Source of the DNA: Chloroflexota bacterium
GTDB taxonomy: Bacteria; Chloroflexota; Dehalococcoidia; Lucifugimonadales; UBA1127
NCBI GenBank assembly: GCA_026713825.1
Contig: JAPONS010000067.1
Coordinates: forward strand, 1-64,000
Length of the DNA: 64,000 nucleotides
Direction of reading: 5' to 3'
Under the pieces are notes generated by a model. The model searched no databases. It was not told the origin of the DNA and was given only the letters and a program-made list of their open reading frames with translations. This document shows, one piece after another, positions 1 to 8,571 of the stretch. Position 1 is the stretch's first letter. Each line of letters opens with the position of its first letter. The position numbers were made by a program, and so were the translations under genes.

Positions 1-56
1 GGGTTGGGGGAGTCTGGGGTGGAGGAGGGGTTTTGGGTGGGGGCGCCCCACACGGC

Positions 57-87
57 CCCTGGATCCCGGCTTCCGCCGGGATGGAGG
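57..87. repeat. Palindromic repeat family A, copy 1
   Basis: Short intergenic palindrome. The arms ATCCCGGC and GCCGGGAT flank a 4-base TTCC loop, followed by GGAGG. Related copies lie near 2673, 3710 and 4141. It sits just past the stop codon of the era gene and has no coding potential. It resembles REP-type repeats, but I cannot name a family. Confidence 0.6.
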
Positions 88-98
88 TACGGGGGTGG

Positions 99-1070
99 CT
101 AGTAGCCGACTTCTTCCAGGAAGGCGGGGTCATCGCGCCATTCTGTCCAGACCTGGACCCAGACTTCCAGGTAGATGGGGCGGTTGAAGAGGTCTTCCAT
201 CTGGAGGCGGGCGGCGGTGGCGACTTCTTTCATGGCGGCGCCGCCCTTGCCGATGAGGATTCGGCGCTGGGAGGCACGGTTGACGTAGACGACGACGCGG
301 ATGTAGTCCTTGGTGCGCTCCTCGCCGTCGGCTTCCAGGAACTCCTCGACCTCTACGGCGGTGTCGTAGGGGACCTCCTGGCCGAAGCGGCGGAAGAGCT
401 GCTCGCGGACCATCTCGGAGGCGAGGAAGCGCTCTGAGCGGTCTGTGAGCTCGTCGGCGTCGTACTCGGGGCCGCGCTGGGGGAGGCGGTCGACGAGGAG
501 CTTGAGGAGGAGGTCGGTGCCGTCGGCGTTGAGGGCGCTGATGGGGACGATTTCCAAGGACGGCGCGATCTCGTGGTAGGCCTGGATAACGGGAAGCAGG
601 TGGGGCTTGCTCACCTTGTCGACCTTGTTGAGGGCGACCACCGTTGGCGTCTCCTCGGCTGCCAGCGCCTTGAGGAGCGACTTCTCCGTCTCGCCGGGGG
701 GCCTGGGTTCGGCGACGAGGAGGGCGACGTCGGCGGCGAGCATCGCCTCCTGGACGTGGCCGAGCATGCGGCGGTCGAGGGCGTCGCGGGTGCGGCGCAT
801 GTATCCGGGGGTGTCCCAGAAGACGATCTGGTAGTCATCGTGCGTGAGGATGCCGAGGAGCTGCTGGCGCGTGGTCTGGGGGCGCGGCGATGTGATGGCC
901 AGCTTCTCCCGAAGGAGCGTGTTCAGGAGCGTCGACTTGCCCGCGTTGGGCCGGCCGAGGATGGTGACGAAGCCCATCCGGTGCGGGGCTGCCGTCTTCC
1001 CGCGGCCCTTGCGCACACCCGCGCCGGCTGCGGGCTTTGTCGACGTCCCGGACGCTTTCGACGTTGCCAT
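99..1070 (-). CDS. era: GTPase Era
   Basis: Era is a Ras-like GTPase that binds the 3' end of 16S rRNA and helps 30S subunit maturation in the cytoplasm. The 323-residue product has the G1 loop GRPNAGKST at 39-47, G3 DTPG at 86-89 and G4 NKVD at 148-151. A C-terminal KH domain carries the GKGG signature near residue 275. Residues 1-30 form a Lys/Ala-rich extension that most Era proteins lack, so translation might instead begin at Met32, which immediately precedes the core; no decisive ribosome site settles this. A DUF4177-like gene lies just upstream on the same strand and may be co-transcribed. Family assignment is secure. Confidence 0.96.
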   Translation of the reverse strand: MATSKASGTSTKPAAGAGVRKGRGKTAAPHRMGFVTILGRPNAGKSTLLNTLLREKLAITSPRPQTTRQQLLGILTHDDYQIVFWDTPGYMRRTRDALDRRMLGHVQEAMLAADVALLVAEPRPPGETEKSLLKALAAEETPTVVALNKVDKVSKPHLLPVIQAYHEIAPSLEIVPISALNADGTDLLLKLLVDRLPQRGPEYDADELTDRSERFLASEMVREQLFRRFGQEVPYDTAVEVEEFLEADGEERTKDYIRVVVYVNRASQRRILIGKGGAAMKEVATAARLQMEDLFNRPIYLEVWVQVWTEWRDDPAFLEEVGY

Positions 1071-1090
1071 TGTGTGACGCGCCTGGCCGA

Positions 1091-1309
1091 CTAGGTCTTC
1101 TCGCGCTTGAGGTAGACGACGGTGGTGCCGGAGGGGACACCCGCCTCGTCAGGATCAGACTCGTCGATGTACTCGGTCTCGGTGACGGCGACGAGCTCCC
1201 AGCCGTCCTCGCCCATCTCGTTGAGGATCTCCTCGTACTCGGCGACGCGGCCAGCGCCGTCCTCCACCTCGTCGCCCAACTCTATCACGCGGTATTCCCA
1301 CCTTGCCAT
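1091..1309 (-). CDS. Small DUF4177-like protein
   Basis: A 72-residue acidic protein that opens with WEYRVIEL and has the block MGEDGWELVAV. This layout (aromatic beta strand, helix, then GWELV strand) is typical of small DUF4177-like proteins, whose function is unknown. There is no signal peptide or membrane segment. It lies 20 bases upstream of era on the same strand and downstream of the GuaB3 gene, so it may belong to a loose housekeeping cluster. The family match is from memory of the motif; function is not known. Confidence 0.7.
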   Translation of the reverse strand: MARWEYRVIELGDEVEDGAGRVAEYEEILNEMGEDGWELVAVTETEYIDESDPDEAGVPSGTTVVYLKREKT

Positions 1310-1397
1310 GTCGTGCTCCTATGTATCTTCGCGGCGGGCCACAAGCCCACCCGCCAATGGGCGCCGGCCACCGGCCGCGGCTGACACCGTTCCCGTC

Positions 1398-2540
1398 CTA
1401 CAAGCTGTTGGCCATCTGGAAGGCCTTGCCTTCCATCTTTATGTCAGGGGCGTAGACCAGGTCCGTCTGCTGGAGCTCGCGGACGTTGAAGGCGCCCACC
1501 ATGCCCATGCAGGCCCGGAGCGCGCCGGTCAGGTTCATGGTGCCGTCCGTGCGGGATGAGGGGCCAAAGAGCACCTCTTCCAGCGTGCCCTTGGTGCCGA
1601 CGCGGATGCGGGTGCCCCGAGGGAGCGCCGGGTCCGGGGTCGCCATGCCCCAGTTGTAGCCGCGGCCGGGGGCCTCGACGGACTGGGCGAAGGGAGTTCC
1701 GAGCATGACGCCGTCGGCACCGGCGACCATGGACTTGCAGAAGTCGCCGCCGGTGCGGATGCCGCCGTCGGTGATGACGGAGACGTAGCGGCCGGTGCGG
1801 TGCAGGTACTCCTCGCGGGCAGCGGCGCAGTCCATCGTCGCGGTCACCTGGGGGACGCCGATGCCGACGACCTCGCGGCTGGTGCAAGCGGCGCCGGGGC
1901 CGATGCCGACGAGCAGGCCGCTGATGCCGTTCTCCATGAGCTCAAGCGCGACGTCGTAGCCGACGCAGTTGCCGACGATGACGGGGCGGCGGGTCTGCTC
2001 GACCAGCTCGGAGAAGATGAGGCCGCGATAGCTCTTGGAGATGTGGCGGGCCGTCGTCACGGTGGACTGCACGACGACGACATCGGCGCCGGCCTCGACG
2101 GCAATGGGGGCGAGCCGCTTGGCGCGCTGGGGCGTGATGGCGACGGCGCAGGGGACGTCGCCGGACTTGATCTCCTGGACTCGCTGGGCCACAAGCTCGT
2201 CCTGCACGGGCTGCTGGTAGAGGCGCTGCAGGAGTGCGGTGGCCTCCTCAATGGGCGTCTCCGCGACCTCGGCGAGCTTGTCGGCAGCGTCGGGGTAGCG
2301 GGTCCAGAGGCCCTCGAGGTTCAGGACGGCGAGGCCGCCCAGCTTGCCCATCTTGATGGCGAAGCCGGGCGAAACGACGGCGTCCATGGCAGATGCGAGA
2401 ACGGGGATGGGGAAGCGGTGCTCACCGATGGTGAGGCCCATGTCTGCCTGCTCAGGGTTGATAGTGACTTGACCGGGGACAATAGCTACTTCGTCGAAAC
2501 CGTAACTGCGGCGTACCTCCTTGAAGCGAGGCGCCCCCAT
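1398..2540 (-). CDS. guaB3: GuaB3-type IMP dehydrogenase-related protein
   Basis: A TIM-barrel protein of the IMP dehydrogenase/GMP reductase superfamily, 380 residues from the chosen start. It lacks the CBS-domain pair of ordinary GuaB. The catalytic-loop region is recognisable as GIGPGAACTSREV, where the Cys is the expected nucleophile, and a phosphate-binding block ITDGGIRTGGD follows. This compact form matches the GuaB3 group best known in actinobacteria and cyanobacteria, whose exact purine reaction varies between studies. An upstream in-frame ATG would add 15 residues, but the internal ATG follows AAGGAAG at good spacing, so I chose it. True GuaB function cannot be excluded without a genome-wide search for guaB. 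Confidence 0.85.
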   Translation of the reverse strand: MGAPRFKEVRRSYGFDEVAIVPGQVTINPEQADMGLTIGEHRFPIPVLASAMDAVVSPGFAIKMGKLGGLAVLNLEGLWTRYPDAADKLAEVAETPIEEATALLQRLYQQPVQDELVAQRVQEIKSGDVPCAVAITPQRAKRLAPIAVEAGADVVVVQSTVTTARHISKSYRGLIFSELVEQTRRPVIVGNCVGYDVALELMENGISGLLVGIGPGAACTSREVVGIGVPQVTATMDCAAAREEYLHRTGRYVSVITDGGIRTGGDFCKSMVAGADGVMLGTPFAQSVEAPGRGYNWGMATPDPALPRGTRIRVGTKGTLEEVLFGPSSRTDGTMNLTGALRACMGMVGAFNVRELQQTDLVYAPDIKMEGKAFQMANSL

Positions 2541-2672
2541 AGGCCACTTCCTTTCTGCGGCGAATGGTTTCGGGGAGTTTAGCAACGGGGTTTTTCGCCG
2601 TCAATTTGCTTGAAACGCGCTTTGAACGGAGTTTTGGGGCAGGGCGGGTGTGCGCCGTTGGGCGCGGGCTTT

Positions 2673-2700
2673 CTGGATACCGGCATCCGCCGGTATGACG
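2673..2700. repeat. Palindromic repeat family A, copy 2
   Basis: Stem arms ATACCGGC and GCCGGTAT around an ATCC loop. Compared with copy 1, one C-G pair has become A-T, so the stem is preserved by compensatory change. It lies between the GuaB3 gene and the fumarylacetoacetate hydrolase-family gene. Confidence 0.55.
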
Positions 2701-2806
2701 GAGTGGGCGGGGGGTGCGCGGTAAAAGTCAGAGGCCCGTCCGCAGGACAGGCCCCTTCCGCCGTAACGCTTTCAGCCGTATGTGGCATATACAAGCCCAA
2801 GGCCGA

Positions 2807-3571
2807 TTACTCGCTCACCACGGGGTTGCGGAGCGTGCCGATGCCGGGGATCTCGACTTCCACCACGTCGCCGGGGTTGAGCTGGCTCGTCTGGCCGGGG
2901 GTGCCGGTGTAGATGACGTCGCCCGGGTCAAGGGTGACGTAGCGGCTGATCTCACTGATGACGGTGGGGATGTCGAAGATGAGGTCCTCTGCGTGGGCGT
3001 GGTTGTGGGTCTTCTCGCCGTTCACGGACACCTGGATGGTGAAGTCGAACGGGTCGACGTCGGTGCTGATGAAGGGACCGAGGGGGCCGAAGGTGTCGGC
3101 GCCCTTGGCGCGCCACCACTGCATGTCCTTCTCGGGGCCGTTCTGCCAATCGCGGGCGCTGACGTCGTTGCCGATGGTGTAGCCGAGGACGTACTCGAGG
3201 GCCTCTTCACGGGAGACCTTGCTGCACGTCTTGCTGATGATGGCAACGAGCTCGCCCTCCTCGTCGACACGGCCCGCGCCATCGGGGAGGACGATGTCCT
3301 CGCCGTCGGCGATGATGCAGTTGTGGGGCTTGTAGAAGCCTTCCACGCGCTTGGGGGCCGGGCGCTCGCCGAGGTGGGTGCTGTAGTTCAGGGCGATGGC
3401 GATGACCTTGCCGGGCTGCACGGGGGGAAGGATCTGCACTTCTTCAAGGGTGTGGGTGTGGTCGGTTACCTCATAGTCCTCAAAGGGCGTTGTGGTGATC
3501 TGCTTGACCTGACCGTCTTCCACCACGCCATAGGCGACCTCGCCGTGGGCGTAGTACCGAGCAAACTGCAT
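2807..3571 (-). CDS. Fumarylacetoacetate hydrolase family protein
   Basis: A 254-residue FAH-superfamily enzyme. Relatives hydrolyse acylpyruvates, isomerise or decarboxylate 2-oxo-hept-ene-dioates, or hydrate 2-oxopentenoate; substrate cannot be read from sequence. The conserved metal-site segments are visible: a Glu pair in EEGELVAIISK, the Asp in NDVSARDWQ, and the downstream GPLGPF and GDVIYTGTP blocks. A GGGAGGAAG ribosome site precedes the start. The promoter contains a palindrome with the same core as one upstream of the amino-acid dehydrogenase gene at 51.4-52.5 kb, suggesting shared control of catabolic genes. Likely cytosolic. Confidence 0.9.
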   Translation of the reverse strand: MQFARYYAHGEVAYGVVEDGQVKQITTTPFEDYEVTDHTHTLEEVQILPPVQPGKVIAIALNYSTHLGERPAPKRVEGFYKPHNCIIADGEDIVLPDGAGRVDEEGELVAIISKTCSKVSREEALEYVLGYTIGNDVSARDWQNGPEKDMQWWRAKGADTFGPLGPFISTDVDPFDFTIQVSVNGEKTHNHAHAEDLIFDIPTVISEISRYVTLDPGDVIYTGTPGQTSQLNPGDVVEVEIPGIGTLRNPVVSE

Positions 3572-3612
3572 CTTCCCTCCTTCAATGCATGGCGGCGAAT
3601 GTGTTGCAAAAG

Positions 3613-3641
3613 AGTATAACGAATTTCGTTGTGGATGCCCA
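3613..3641 (-). promoter_or_regulatory. Promoter of the FAH gene with palindromic operator
   Basis: On the minus strand a TATACT -10 box (3613-3618) lies 17 bases from a TGGGCA -35-like box (3636-3641). Between them a perfect 13-base palindrome, AACGAATTTCGTT (3618-3630), overlaps the spacer, a typical repressor position. Its 11-base core ACGAATTTCGT recurs in the promoter at 52581-52620. Confidence 0.5.
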
Positions 3642-3709
3642 AGGGGGGATTTGGGCGATTTTTGGGAATCGGGGGAATCCGGGCGAGCGGCCGGACGGGT
3701 TGCCCGGCC

Positions 3710-3808
3710 CCTGGATCCCGGCCCCGTATCGGGGTACGGGGCATGCCTTCGCCGGGATGGAGGCGGAAGTGGTGGGAAGGGCGACGGAGGTTGGTTGTGG
3801 GGTGGGCT
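3710..3808. repeat. Palindromic repeat family A, copy 3, with nested palindrome
   Basis: The family A palindrome is interrupted: after GGATCCCGGC a second inverted repeat with arms CCCCGTA and TACGGGG is inserted before TTCGCCGGGATGG. The right flank (3751-3808) repeats almost unchanged at 4159-4216, making a direct repeat of about 58 bases around the palindromes. Confidence 0.5.
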
Positions 3809-4140
3809 GCCGCCCCGGCCCCTCTCCTTTCCATTGGTTTGACATTCGTTGCGTTATGTCCGTAGCTGACGGGGAGGTTGTTTGCCCTTTGTTTTGTAGG
3901 GAAGGTGTCGCAAAGCAGCTACAAGTTGAAAAATTTTGCAAAAGGGCCACCCGCTCACATAGTCGTCGTAGGTCGTTCTGGTGGTTGATGGGGACGCACG
4001 TCATGGGAGGAGGGTAGCGGAGGCTGGGGTGTTTGCGCGAGGGGCTTGTGTCAGGGTGGTGCGCAGGTCGCTGAGGGTGGAGGATGACGAGAGGGGGGCT
4101 GAGGGGGGTGTCCCGGGGGTCGGTCGCGGGGGTGGGCCGC
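3809..4140. other. Gene-free stretch between FAH and npdG genes
   Basis: No convincing gene on either strand in the whole interval between the FAH gene and the F420 reductase gene. Reading frames here have biased composition and no recognisable domains. A locally AT-rich patch lies around 3885-3945. The remainder is G-rich spacer between two repeat copies. I see no tRNA or clear structured RNA. Confidence 0.5.
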
Positions 4141-4216
4141 CCCTGGATCCCGGCATCCGCCGGGATGGAGGCGGAAGGAGAGGGGGATTGCGACGGTGGT
4201 TGGTTGTGGGGTGGGC
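4141..4216. repeat. Palindromic repeat family A, copy 4
   Basis: Uninterrupted copy of the palindrome (ATCCCGGC, ATCC loop, GCCGGGAT). Its right flank matches that of copy 3 over about 58 bases, including GGTTGGTTGTGGGGTGGGC. It lies just past the stop of the F420 reductase gene. Confidence 0.55.
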
Positions 4217-4242
4217 GGGCTTGGGGCGAACGGAGAGGGGGG

Positions 4243-4899
4243 CTAGATGCCGGTGATGCGGATGGAGGAGTGGGCTTTGTAGATGCGGTTGATGTTGATG
4301 AGGAGCGAGGTGAGGTGCTCGACGTAGCGGGAGTTGACGAGGGCGCCGCCGTTGACGGCGCGGACGCCCTTGATGGACTCGGCAAGCTGCATGACTTTGG
4401 CCTTGGCGTCGGGGTCGTCGCCGCAGACGACGACATCGCAGTCGAGGGCGCGGAGGGGCATGAGCAGGTCGATGGCGCTAAGGTTATGGAAAGCGCCGAC
4501 GACGGAGGACTCGGGAAGCAGGTCGCGGGCCTCCTCGGCGGCGGAGCCGGCGGGGACGGGGAGGGCCTGGGCCGAGCCCCGGACGAAGGCGAGGGGCGCG
4601 ACGACGTTGACGATGACCTTGCCGCGCAGGTGCGGCTCAAGCTCCGTCAGCGTGTCCTTCTGGGCCGAGTAGGGCACGGCGATGAAGATGAGGCCGCCCA
4701 CGCGGGCGGCCTCCTCGTTGGAGCCGCCCAAGACGCTGGTGTCGGGGTAGTTGCGGGGCAGGAGCGCGCGCACATCGGAGGCGGAGGCCACGCCGCGCTG
4801 GGGGTCGCGGGAGCCGAGGAAGATTTGCTCGCCGATGATGGCGAACCGCAGTGCGAGACCTCGGCCCTCGGGCCCGGTGCCGCCGATGAAGGAGATCAT
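4243..4899 (-). CDS. npdG: NADPH-dependent F420 reductase
   Basis: Transfers hydride between NADPH and coenzyme F420 in the cytosol, supplying reduced F420 to LLM-type oxidoreductases such as the one encoded at 17.9-18.8 kb. From the chosen start the protein is 218 residues and opens with the Rossmann motif ISFIGGTGPEGRGLALRFA; the GTGxxG form is typical of this family. Further blocks IFIAVPY and VVGAFHNLSA also fit. An in-frame ATG 51 bases upstream exists, but the Rossmann strand normally starts at the N terminus and a GGAG sequence precedes the internal ATG. The next gene is divergent. Confidence 0.92.
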   Translation of the reverse strand: MISFIGGTGPEGRGLALRFAIIGEQIFLGSRDPQRGVASASDVRALLPRNYPDTSVLGGSNEEAARVGGLIFIAVPYSAQKDTLTELEPHLRGKVIVNVVAPLAFVRGSAQALPVPAGSAAEEARDLLPESSVVGAFHNLSAIDLLMPLRALDCDVVVCGDDPDAKAKVMQLAESIKGVRAVNGGALVNSRYVEHLTSLLININRIYKAHSSIRITGI

Positions 4900-5087
4900 G
4901 GATGCCGCTCCGCTGCGTGTCTTCATGTGGCGTTTGGAATACCGCCACATTGAACTAGCATATCAGATTCGATACTACCCACCTAATGAACACACGCTGA
5001 CGCCATAGCACCTGCAGGCGCCGGAGGCCCCGGAGAACGACGCGGGGCAAGGCTGAATGAACGGCCTGGTATGGTATCCTGCCTGCT

Positions 5088-6047
5088 ATGGAATCAGCCT
5101 TGGCCATACGGGATGCGCTGGTACGCCGGTCGTTGCTGGTGGTGTCGCCACTGGACCGGGATGCGCTGGAGCGGGCGGTTGGCGCGGGCGCCGACGCGGT
5201 GGTACTCGACGTGGCGCGGGGACCGGCGGCGCACCGGCGCGAGGAGGCGCGGCGCGGTCTCGGCGCGGCGATTGCCTCGGTCGCGCAGTCGGGCGCGGAG
5301 GTCCTGTTGTGGACGGACGCCGGCGGCGCGGGGGCCGACCTTGCGGCGTGCGAGGGCGGTGTGTCCGGTGTGCTCGCGGCGGCGGAATCGGCGGCGGACG
5401 TTGCCTCGGTGGACGGCGCGCTGCGCGCGTGGGAGGCGGCACGGGGGTTGGGGCCGGGTTCGGTGAATATAGCGGTTGTGTTGGCGACCGGGGCGGCGGT
5501 GCGGGGGTGCGATGACATCGCCGGGGGGTGCTCACGCGTCGTCGCACTTGTGGTGGACGAGCGGGCGCTGGTGCGGAGCGCCGGGGAGAACGCCGCCGCG
5601 AGGCGTGAGCTTGCGGCGTACTATCGCGGCGCGGTGGTCGTGGCAGCGAAGGCGCTGGGCGTGCAGGCGCACGGGGCCGTCGCGCCGGGGTCGGGGGCGC
5701 TGGCCGCGGGGTACGCGACTATGGGGCGCCGCATGGGACTTCGCGGGGCGCTGTGCTTCGACGCCGACGCAGTATCGCTCGTCAACGCGGGATTCAGCCC
5801 AACGGAAGGGGAAGTCACGGCGGCGCGGCGCGTGCTGTCGGCCATGGAGGACGCAGTTGCCGGCGGCCGGGGCGCGATTGCAGCGTCGCCGGGGACGATG
5901 GCGGACCTAGCGAATGTGCGGCAGGCGCAGGCTGTCGTTGATCGCGCCGAGGCTATCCGCCGACGGCATGATCAGCCTGAACCTGATGGCGAGCCTTCGG
6001 CGACGGAACCCTCGACGGAGGAAGGGAGCGCACCGCCTTGGCGTTAG
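5088..6047 (+). CDS. Degenerate CitE-like protein 1
   Basis: A 319-residue protein that aligns by pattern with HpcH/HpaI/CitE aldolase-lyases: the opening RRSLLVVSP corresponds to the usual RS-L-F-P start, and GADAVVLDVARG to the strand that normally reads LDLEDSV. The acidic metal-binding residues of that motif are missing, and later catalytic Glu positions are not evident, so it is probably not an active lyase. The C-terminal 35 residues are a polar Pro/Glu-rich tail. It overlaps the next gene by 10 bases and heads a three-gene CitE-like operon. The fold assignment is inference from motif spacing; function unknown. Confidence 0.75.
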   Translation: MESALAIRDALVRRSLLVVSPLDRDALERAVGAGADAVVLDVARGPAAHRREEARRGLGAAIASVAQSGAEVLLWTDAGGAGADLAACEGGVSGVLAAAESAADVASVDGALRAWEAARGLGPGSVNIAVVLATGAAVRGCDDIAGGCSRVVALVVDERALVRSAGENAAARRELAAYYRGAVVVAAKALGVQAHGAVAPGSGALAAGYATMGRRMGLRGALCFDADAVSLVNAGFSPTEGEVTAARRVLSAMEDAVAGGRGAIAASPGTMADLANVRQAQAVVDRAEAIRRRHDQPEPDGEPSATEPSTEEGSAPPWR

Positions 6048-7582
6048 CGGACTACCTGCAACCGCATGAGCGCGTGGCGGCCGAGTGCGGGCATGTGGCG
6101 GCCACCAACCTGCGACTGATCCACTACGCCGCCCGCTCCGGCGCGCCGTTGTTCCGCGAGCTGCCGTACTCCGCAGTGCAGGGCATCAGGCTGGCGCAGC
6201 GTCCGCGCATCACGACGGTCGTGCTGGGCGCGCTCATCGCCGTGCTGAGCCTGCTGGCGGGGCCGGGATCGCCACTGCAGATCGGCGCCGCAGGGCTGGG
6301 CGCGGCCGCTGTGCTGCTGGGCATCGTGTTTGGCGACCTCTCACTGGTGATCACGACGGAGACGGGCGGCGCAAAGCCCACTCGCTGGCCGCTGCGTGAA
6401 GTTGGGCGGCGAGAGAGCCAGGAGCTGGTCAGCATTGCGCGGGCCGCAATGAACGGCGAGTACGATTTTGCCCCCGAACCCGCCCCCGCCCCCATGCCGC
6501 AGAGCGTGATCGCGCGCTCCGTGCTGCTGTTGCCGGCAGACGAAGCGGCGCTGACGCTGGCGGCGCTGAGCGGCGATGCCGACGTGATTTGCCTCGACCT
6601 GACGACGCTGGTGCATGCGTCCCGCCGTGCAGCGGCGCGGGAGCTTGTGCGGAGCGCCGTTGCCGCCGTGGCGGCGGCCGGGCGCCGGGTGTGGGTCCGC
6701 GTCAGCGTCGACGAGGCGGAGGCGGACGTGGCCGCCTGTGTGTGGCCGGGACTTGGGGCCGTTGCCGCGAGGGTGGAGTCGGCGGAGGACGCCCGGCGGC
6801 TGGAGGCGCTGCTCAACGACGTCGAGAGCGAGCGCAGCTTGATGGAACGGGTGCGGATCGTGGTGCAGGTGGAAACGGCCGCTGGGGTTTGGGCGCTGCG
6901 GGAGACGATGGGGGCTACGCCGCGCGTGTCCGGCGTGATTGTCGCGACGCACGATGCGCTCGACCTGCTGGGCAGGCCGGACGCACGGGCCAGGTGGGAG
7001 AAGCTGCGGCCGCCGGCGCTGCCGGAGGCCGCGCACCGGCGAGGGCGCATCGCCGCGGCAGCAGCGGCGGCGGGGGCGCCGGTGTACGCGAGCCTCGCAA
7101 CGGGGATCGCGCCGGGGGGGCTTGTCGACGCGCTGGGCCACGATGCCCCGCAGCGGCTGGCCGATGCCGCAACGGCGGCCCGCGCGCATGGCTTCCATGG
7201 GGCGGTGACGCTGCACTCGGAGGCGGTCGCGGCGTGCAATGCGGCGTTTCCGGGAACGCGTGTGGCGAGCGCGCCCCCGGCGGCGGCACCCGCGCCCTCG
7301 GCGTTGCAGCCCGTTGTGCCCTCGCACTTCGGCATTGGGGTGGCGCGGGCGACCGAGGCGACCGCAGCCGCGATGCCCGACGCTTCGGCGGATAGAGCGG
7401 ACGACGAGCCAGAGGCCCCAAGCGTTACGTCAACTTCTGCACCTTCGGCCGCGCCGCCTACGGCTCCGGTCGTGTGGCAGCCCGTCGTGCCCTCGCACTT
7501 CGGCATCCGCGTGCCGCCAAGGGAGCCCGACGGCTTCGAGGAGCCGGAGAGCGTCGAAACGCCGACTGTGGAGGAGCGCTAG
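6038..7582 (+). CDS. Membrane-domain/CitE-like fusion protein
   Basis: A 514-residue fusion starting at TTG behind a GGGAG site. Residues 1-125 look like a bacterial PH-type membrane domain: a VAAECGHVAATNLRLIHY strand pattern, then two hydrophobic segments near 60-80 and 83-102. Residues 155-415 resemble a CitE barrel (ARSVLLLP, DADVICLDL, VVQVETAAGVWAL), but LDLTTL replaces the metal-binding LDLED, so catalysis is doubtful. The tail, about residues 415-514, is Ala/Pro-rich and carries the ten-residue motif QPVVPSHFGI twice. The gene lies between two other CitE-like genes. I know of no described protein with this architecture; it may anchor a CitE-like complex at the membrane. Confidence 0.7.
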   Translation: MALADYLQPHERVAAECGHVAATNLRLIHYAARSGAPLFRELPYSAVQGIRLAQRPRITTVVLGALIAVLSLLAGPGSPLQIGAAGLGAAAVLLGIVFGDLSLVITTETGGAKPTRWPLREVGRRESQELVSIARAAMNGEYDFAPEPAPAPMPQSVIARSVLLLPADEAALTLAALSGDADVICLDLTTLVHASRRAAARELVRSAVAAVAAAGRRVWVRVSVDEAEADVAACVWPGLGAVAARVESAEDARRLEALLNDVESERSLMERVRIVVQVETAAGVWALRETMGATPRVSGVIVATHDALDLLGRPDARARWEKLRPPALPEAAHRRGRIAAAAAAAGAPVYASLATGIAPGGLVDALGHDAPQRLADAATAARAHGFHGAVTLHSEAVAACNAAFPGTRVASAPPAAAPAPSALQPVVPSHFGIGVARATEATAAAMPDASADRADDEPEAPSVTSTSAPSAAPPTAPVVWQPVVPSHFGIRVPPREPDGFEEPESVETPTVEER

Positions 7583-7585
7583 GCC

Positions 7586-8560
7586 ATGCCGCCCGTTCGA
7601 CGGTCCATGCTGTTCACGCCGGCCAACGTCCGGCGGTTTGTAGAGGGTGTATGGCGGCATTCGGCGGACGTGGTGGCGCTGGACCTGGAGGACTCCGTGG
7701 CGCCGGAGGAGAAGGCGGCCGCCAGGGCGGCTGTGCGGGAGGCCATCGGGCTGGTGCAGCGCGGGGGTGCGGAGGCGGCGCTGCGGATCAACCACGACGC
7801 CGTCGAGGCGGACTGCGACGCTGGCGTGTGGCCGGGGCTGAGCGCCATCGTGCTGCCCAAGGCCGAGACGGCAGAGCAGGTGAGCGGGCTCGACGCGATG
7901 CTGTCCCGGCTGGAGGCGGCGCGGGGGATGGCGGCGGGCGGCGTGGAGATCATGCCGATGATCGAATCGGCGGTGGGGGTGCAGAACGCGCACGCCATCG
8001 CGTCGGCGAGCGCACGGGTGCGTTCGTTCGGCGTGCTGGGCGAGGCGGACCTGACCGCGGACCTGGGGCTCTCCTTCGACGACTTGCATGAGATCGACGT
8101 GCTGGGCTATGCGCGGGGCGAGGTTGGGCTTGCGGCGCGGGCGCTCGGCAAGACGGTGAACGGGCGCGCGTGGACGTCCGGGCGCTCGACGATAGCCGAC
8201 TACGGCGACGCGGCGGCGATGGAGCGCTCGATGCGGGCGTCGTGGGAGGCGGGGTGCCGGAGCACCTTCTGCGTCCACCCGTCGCAGGTTGCGGCGGCGA
8301 ACCGGGGGCTTCGGCCGACGGAGGCGGACGTGGTGCTGTGCGCCGAGGCCGTGCGCACGTACACGGAGGCGCGGCGGGAAGGGCGACCGTACGGTGTGCG
8401 GCAGGGCGTCATCATCGATGGGCGCATCGCGCGGGCGGCGCTGGACACCATCGCCTACTCGCTCGATTGCGCGGCCAAGGACGCGGGCAAGCTGCTGCGG
8501 CGGCGGGAGATGGAGGAGGCGCTCGCAGATGCGGCCTTAGCGGAGGGAGAGGGTCCGTAG
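7586..8560 (+). CDS. CitE-like CoA ester lyase (HpcH/HpaI family)
   Basis: A 324-residue protein and the only member of this operon with an intact active-site pattern: RRSMLFTPA at the start (substrate-carboxylate Arg), DVVALDLEDSVAP (metal-binding acid), LRIN, VLPKAE, PMIESAVG (catalytic Glu) and GEADLTADLG. Relatives cleave or form malyl-, citramalyl- or methylmalyl-CoA; which substrate is used here cannot be told. A GGAGGAGCG ribosome site overlaps the end of the preceding gene, so translation is probably coupled. It ends just before a convergent aminotransferase gene. Confidence 0.88.
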   Translation: MPPVRRSMLFTPANVRRFVEGVWRHSADVVALDLEDSVAPEEKAAARAAVREAIGLVQRGGAEAALRINHDAVEADCDAGVWPGLSAIVLPKAETAEQVSGLDAMLSRLEAARGMAAGGVEIMPMIESAVGVQNAHAIASASARVRSFGVLGEADLTADLGLSFDDLHEIDVLGYARGEVGLAARALGKTVNGRAWTSGRSTIADYGDAAAMERSMRASWEAGCRSTFCVHPSQVAAANRGLRPTEADVVLCAEAVRTYTEARREGRPYGVRQGVIIDGRIARAALDTIAYSLDCAAKDAGKLLRRREMEEALADAALAEGEGP

Positions 8561-8571
8561 CGTCCCCTCCC

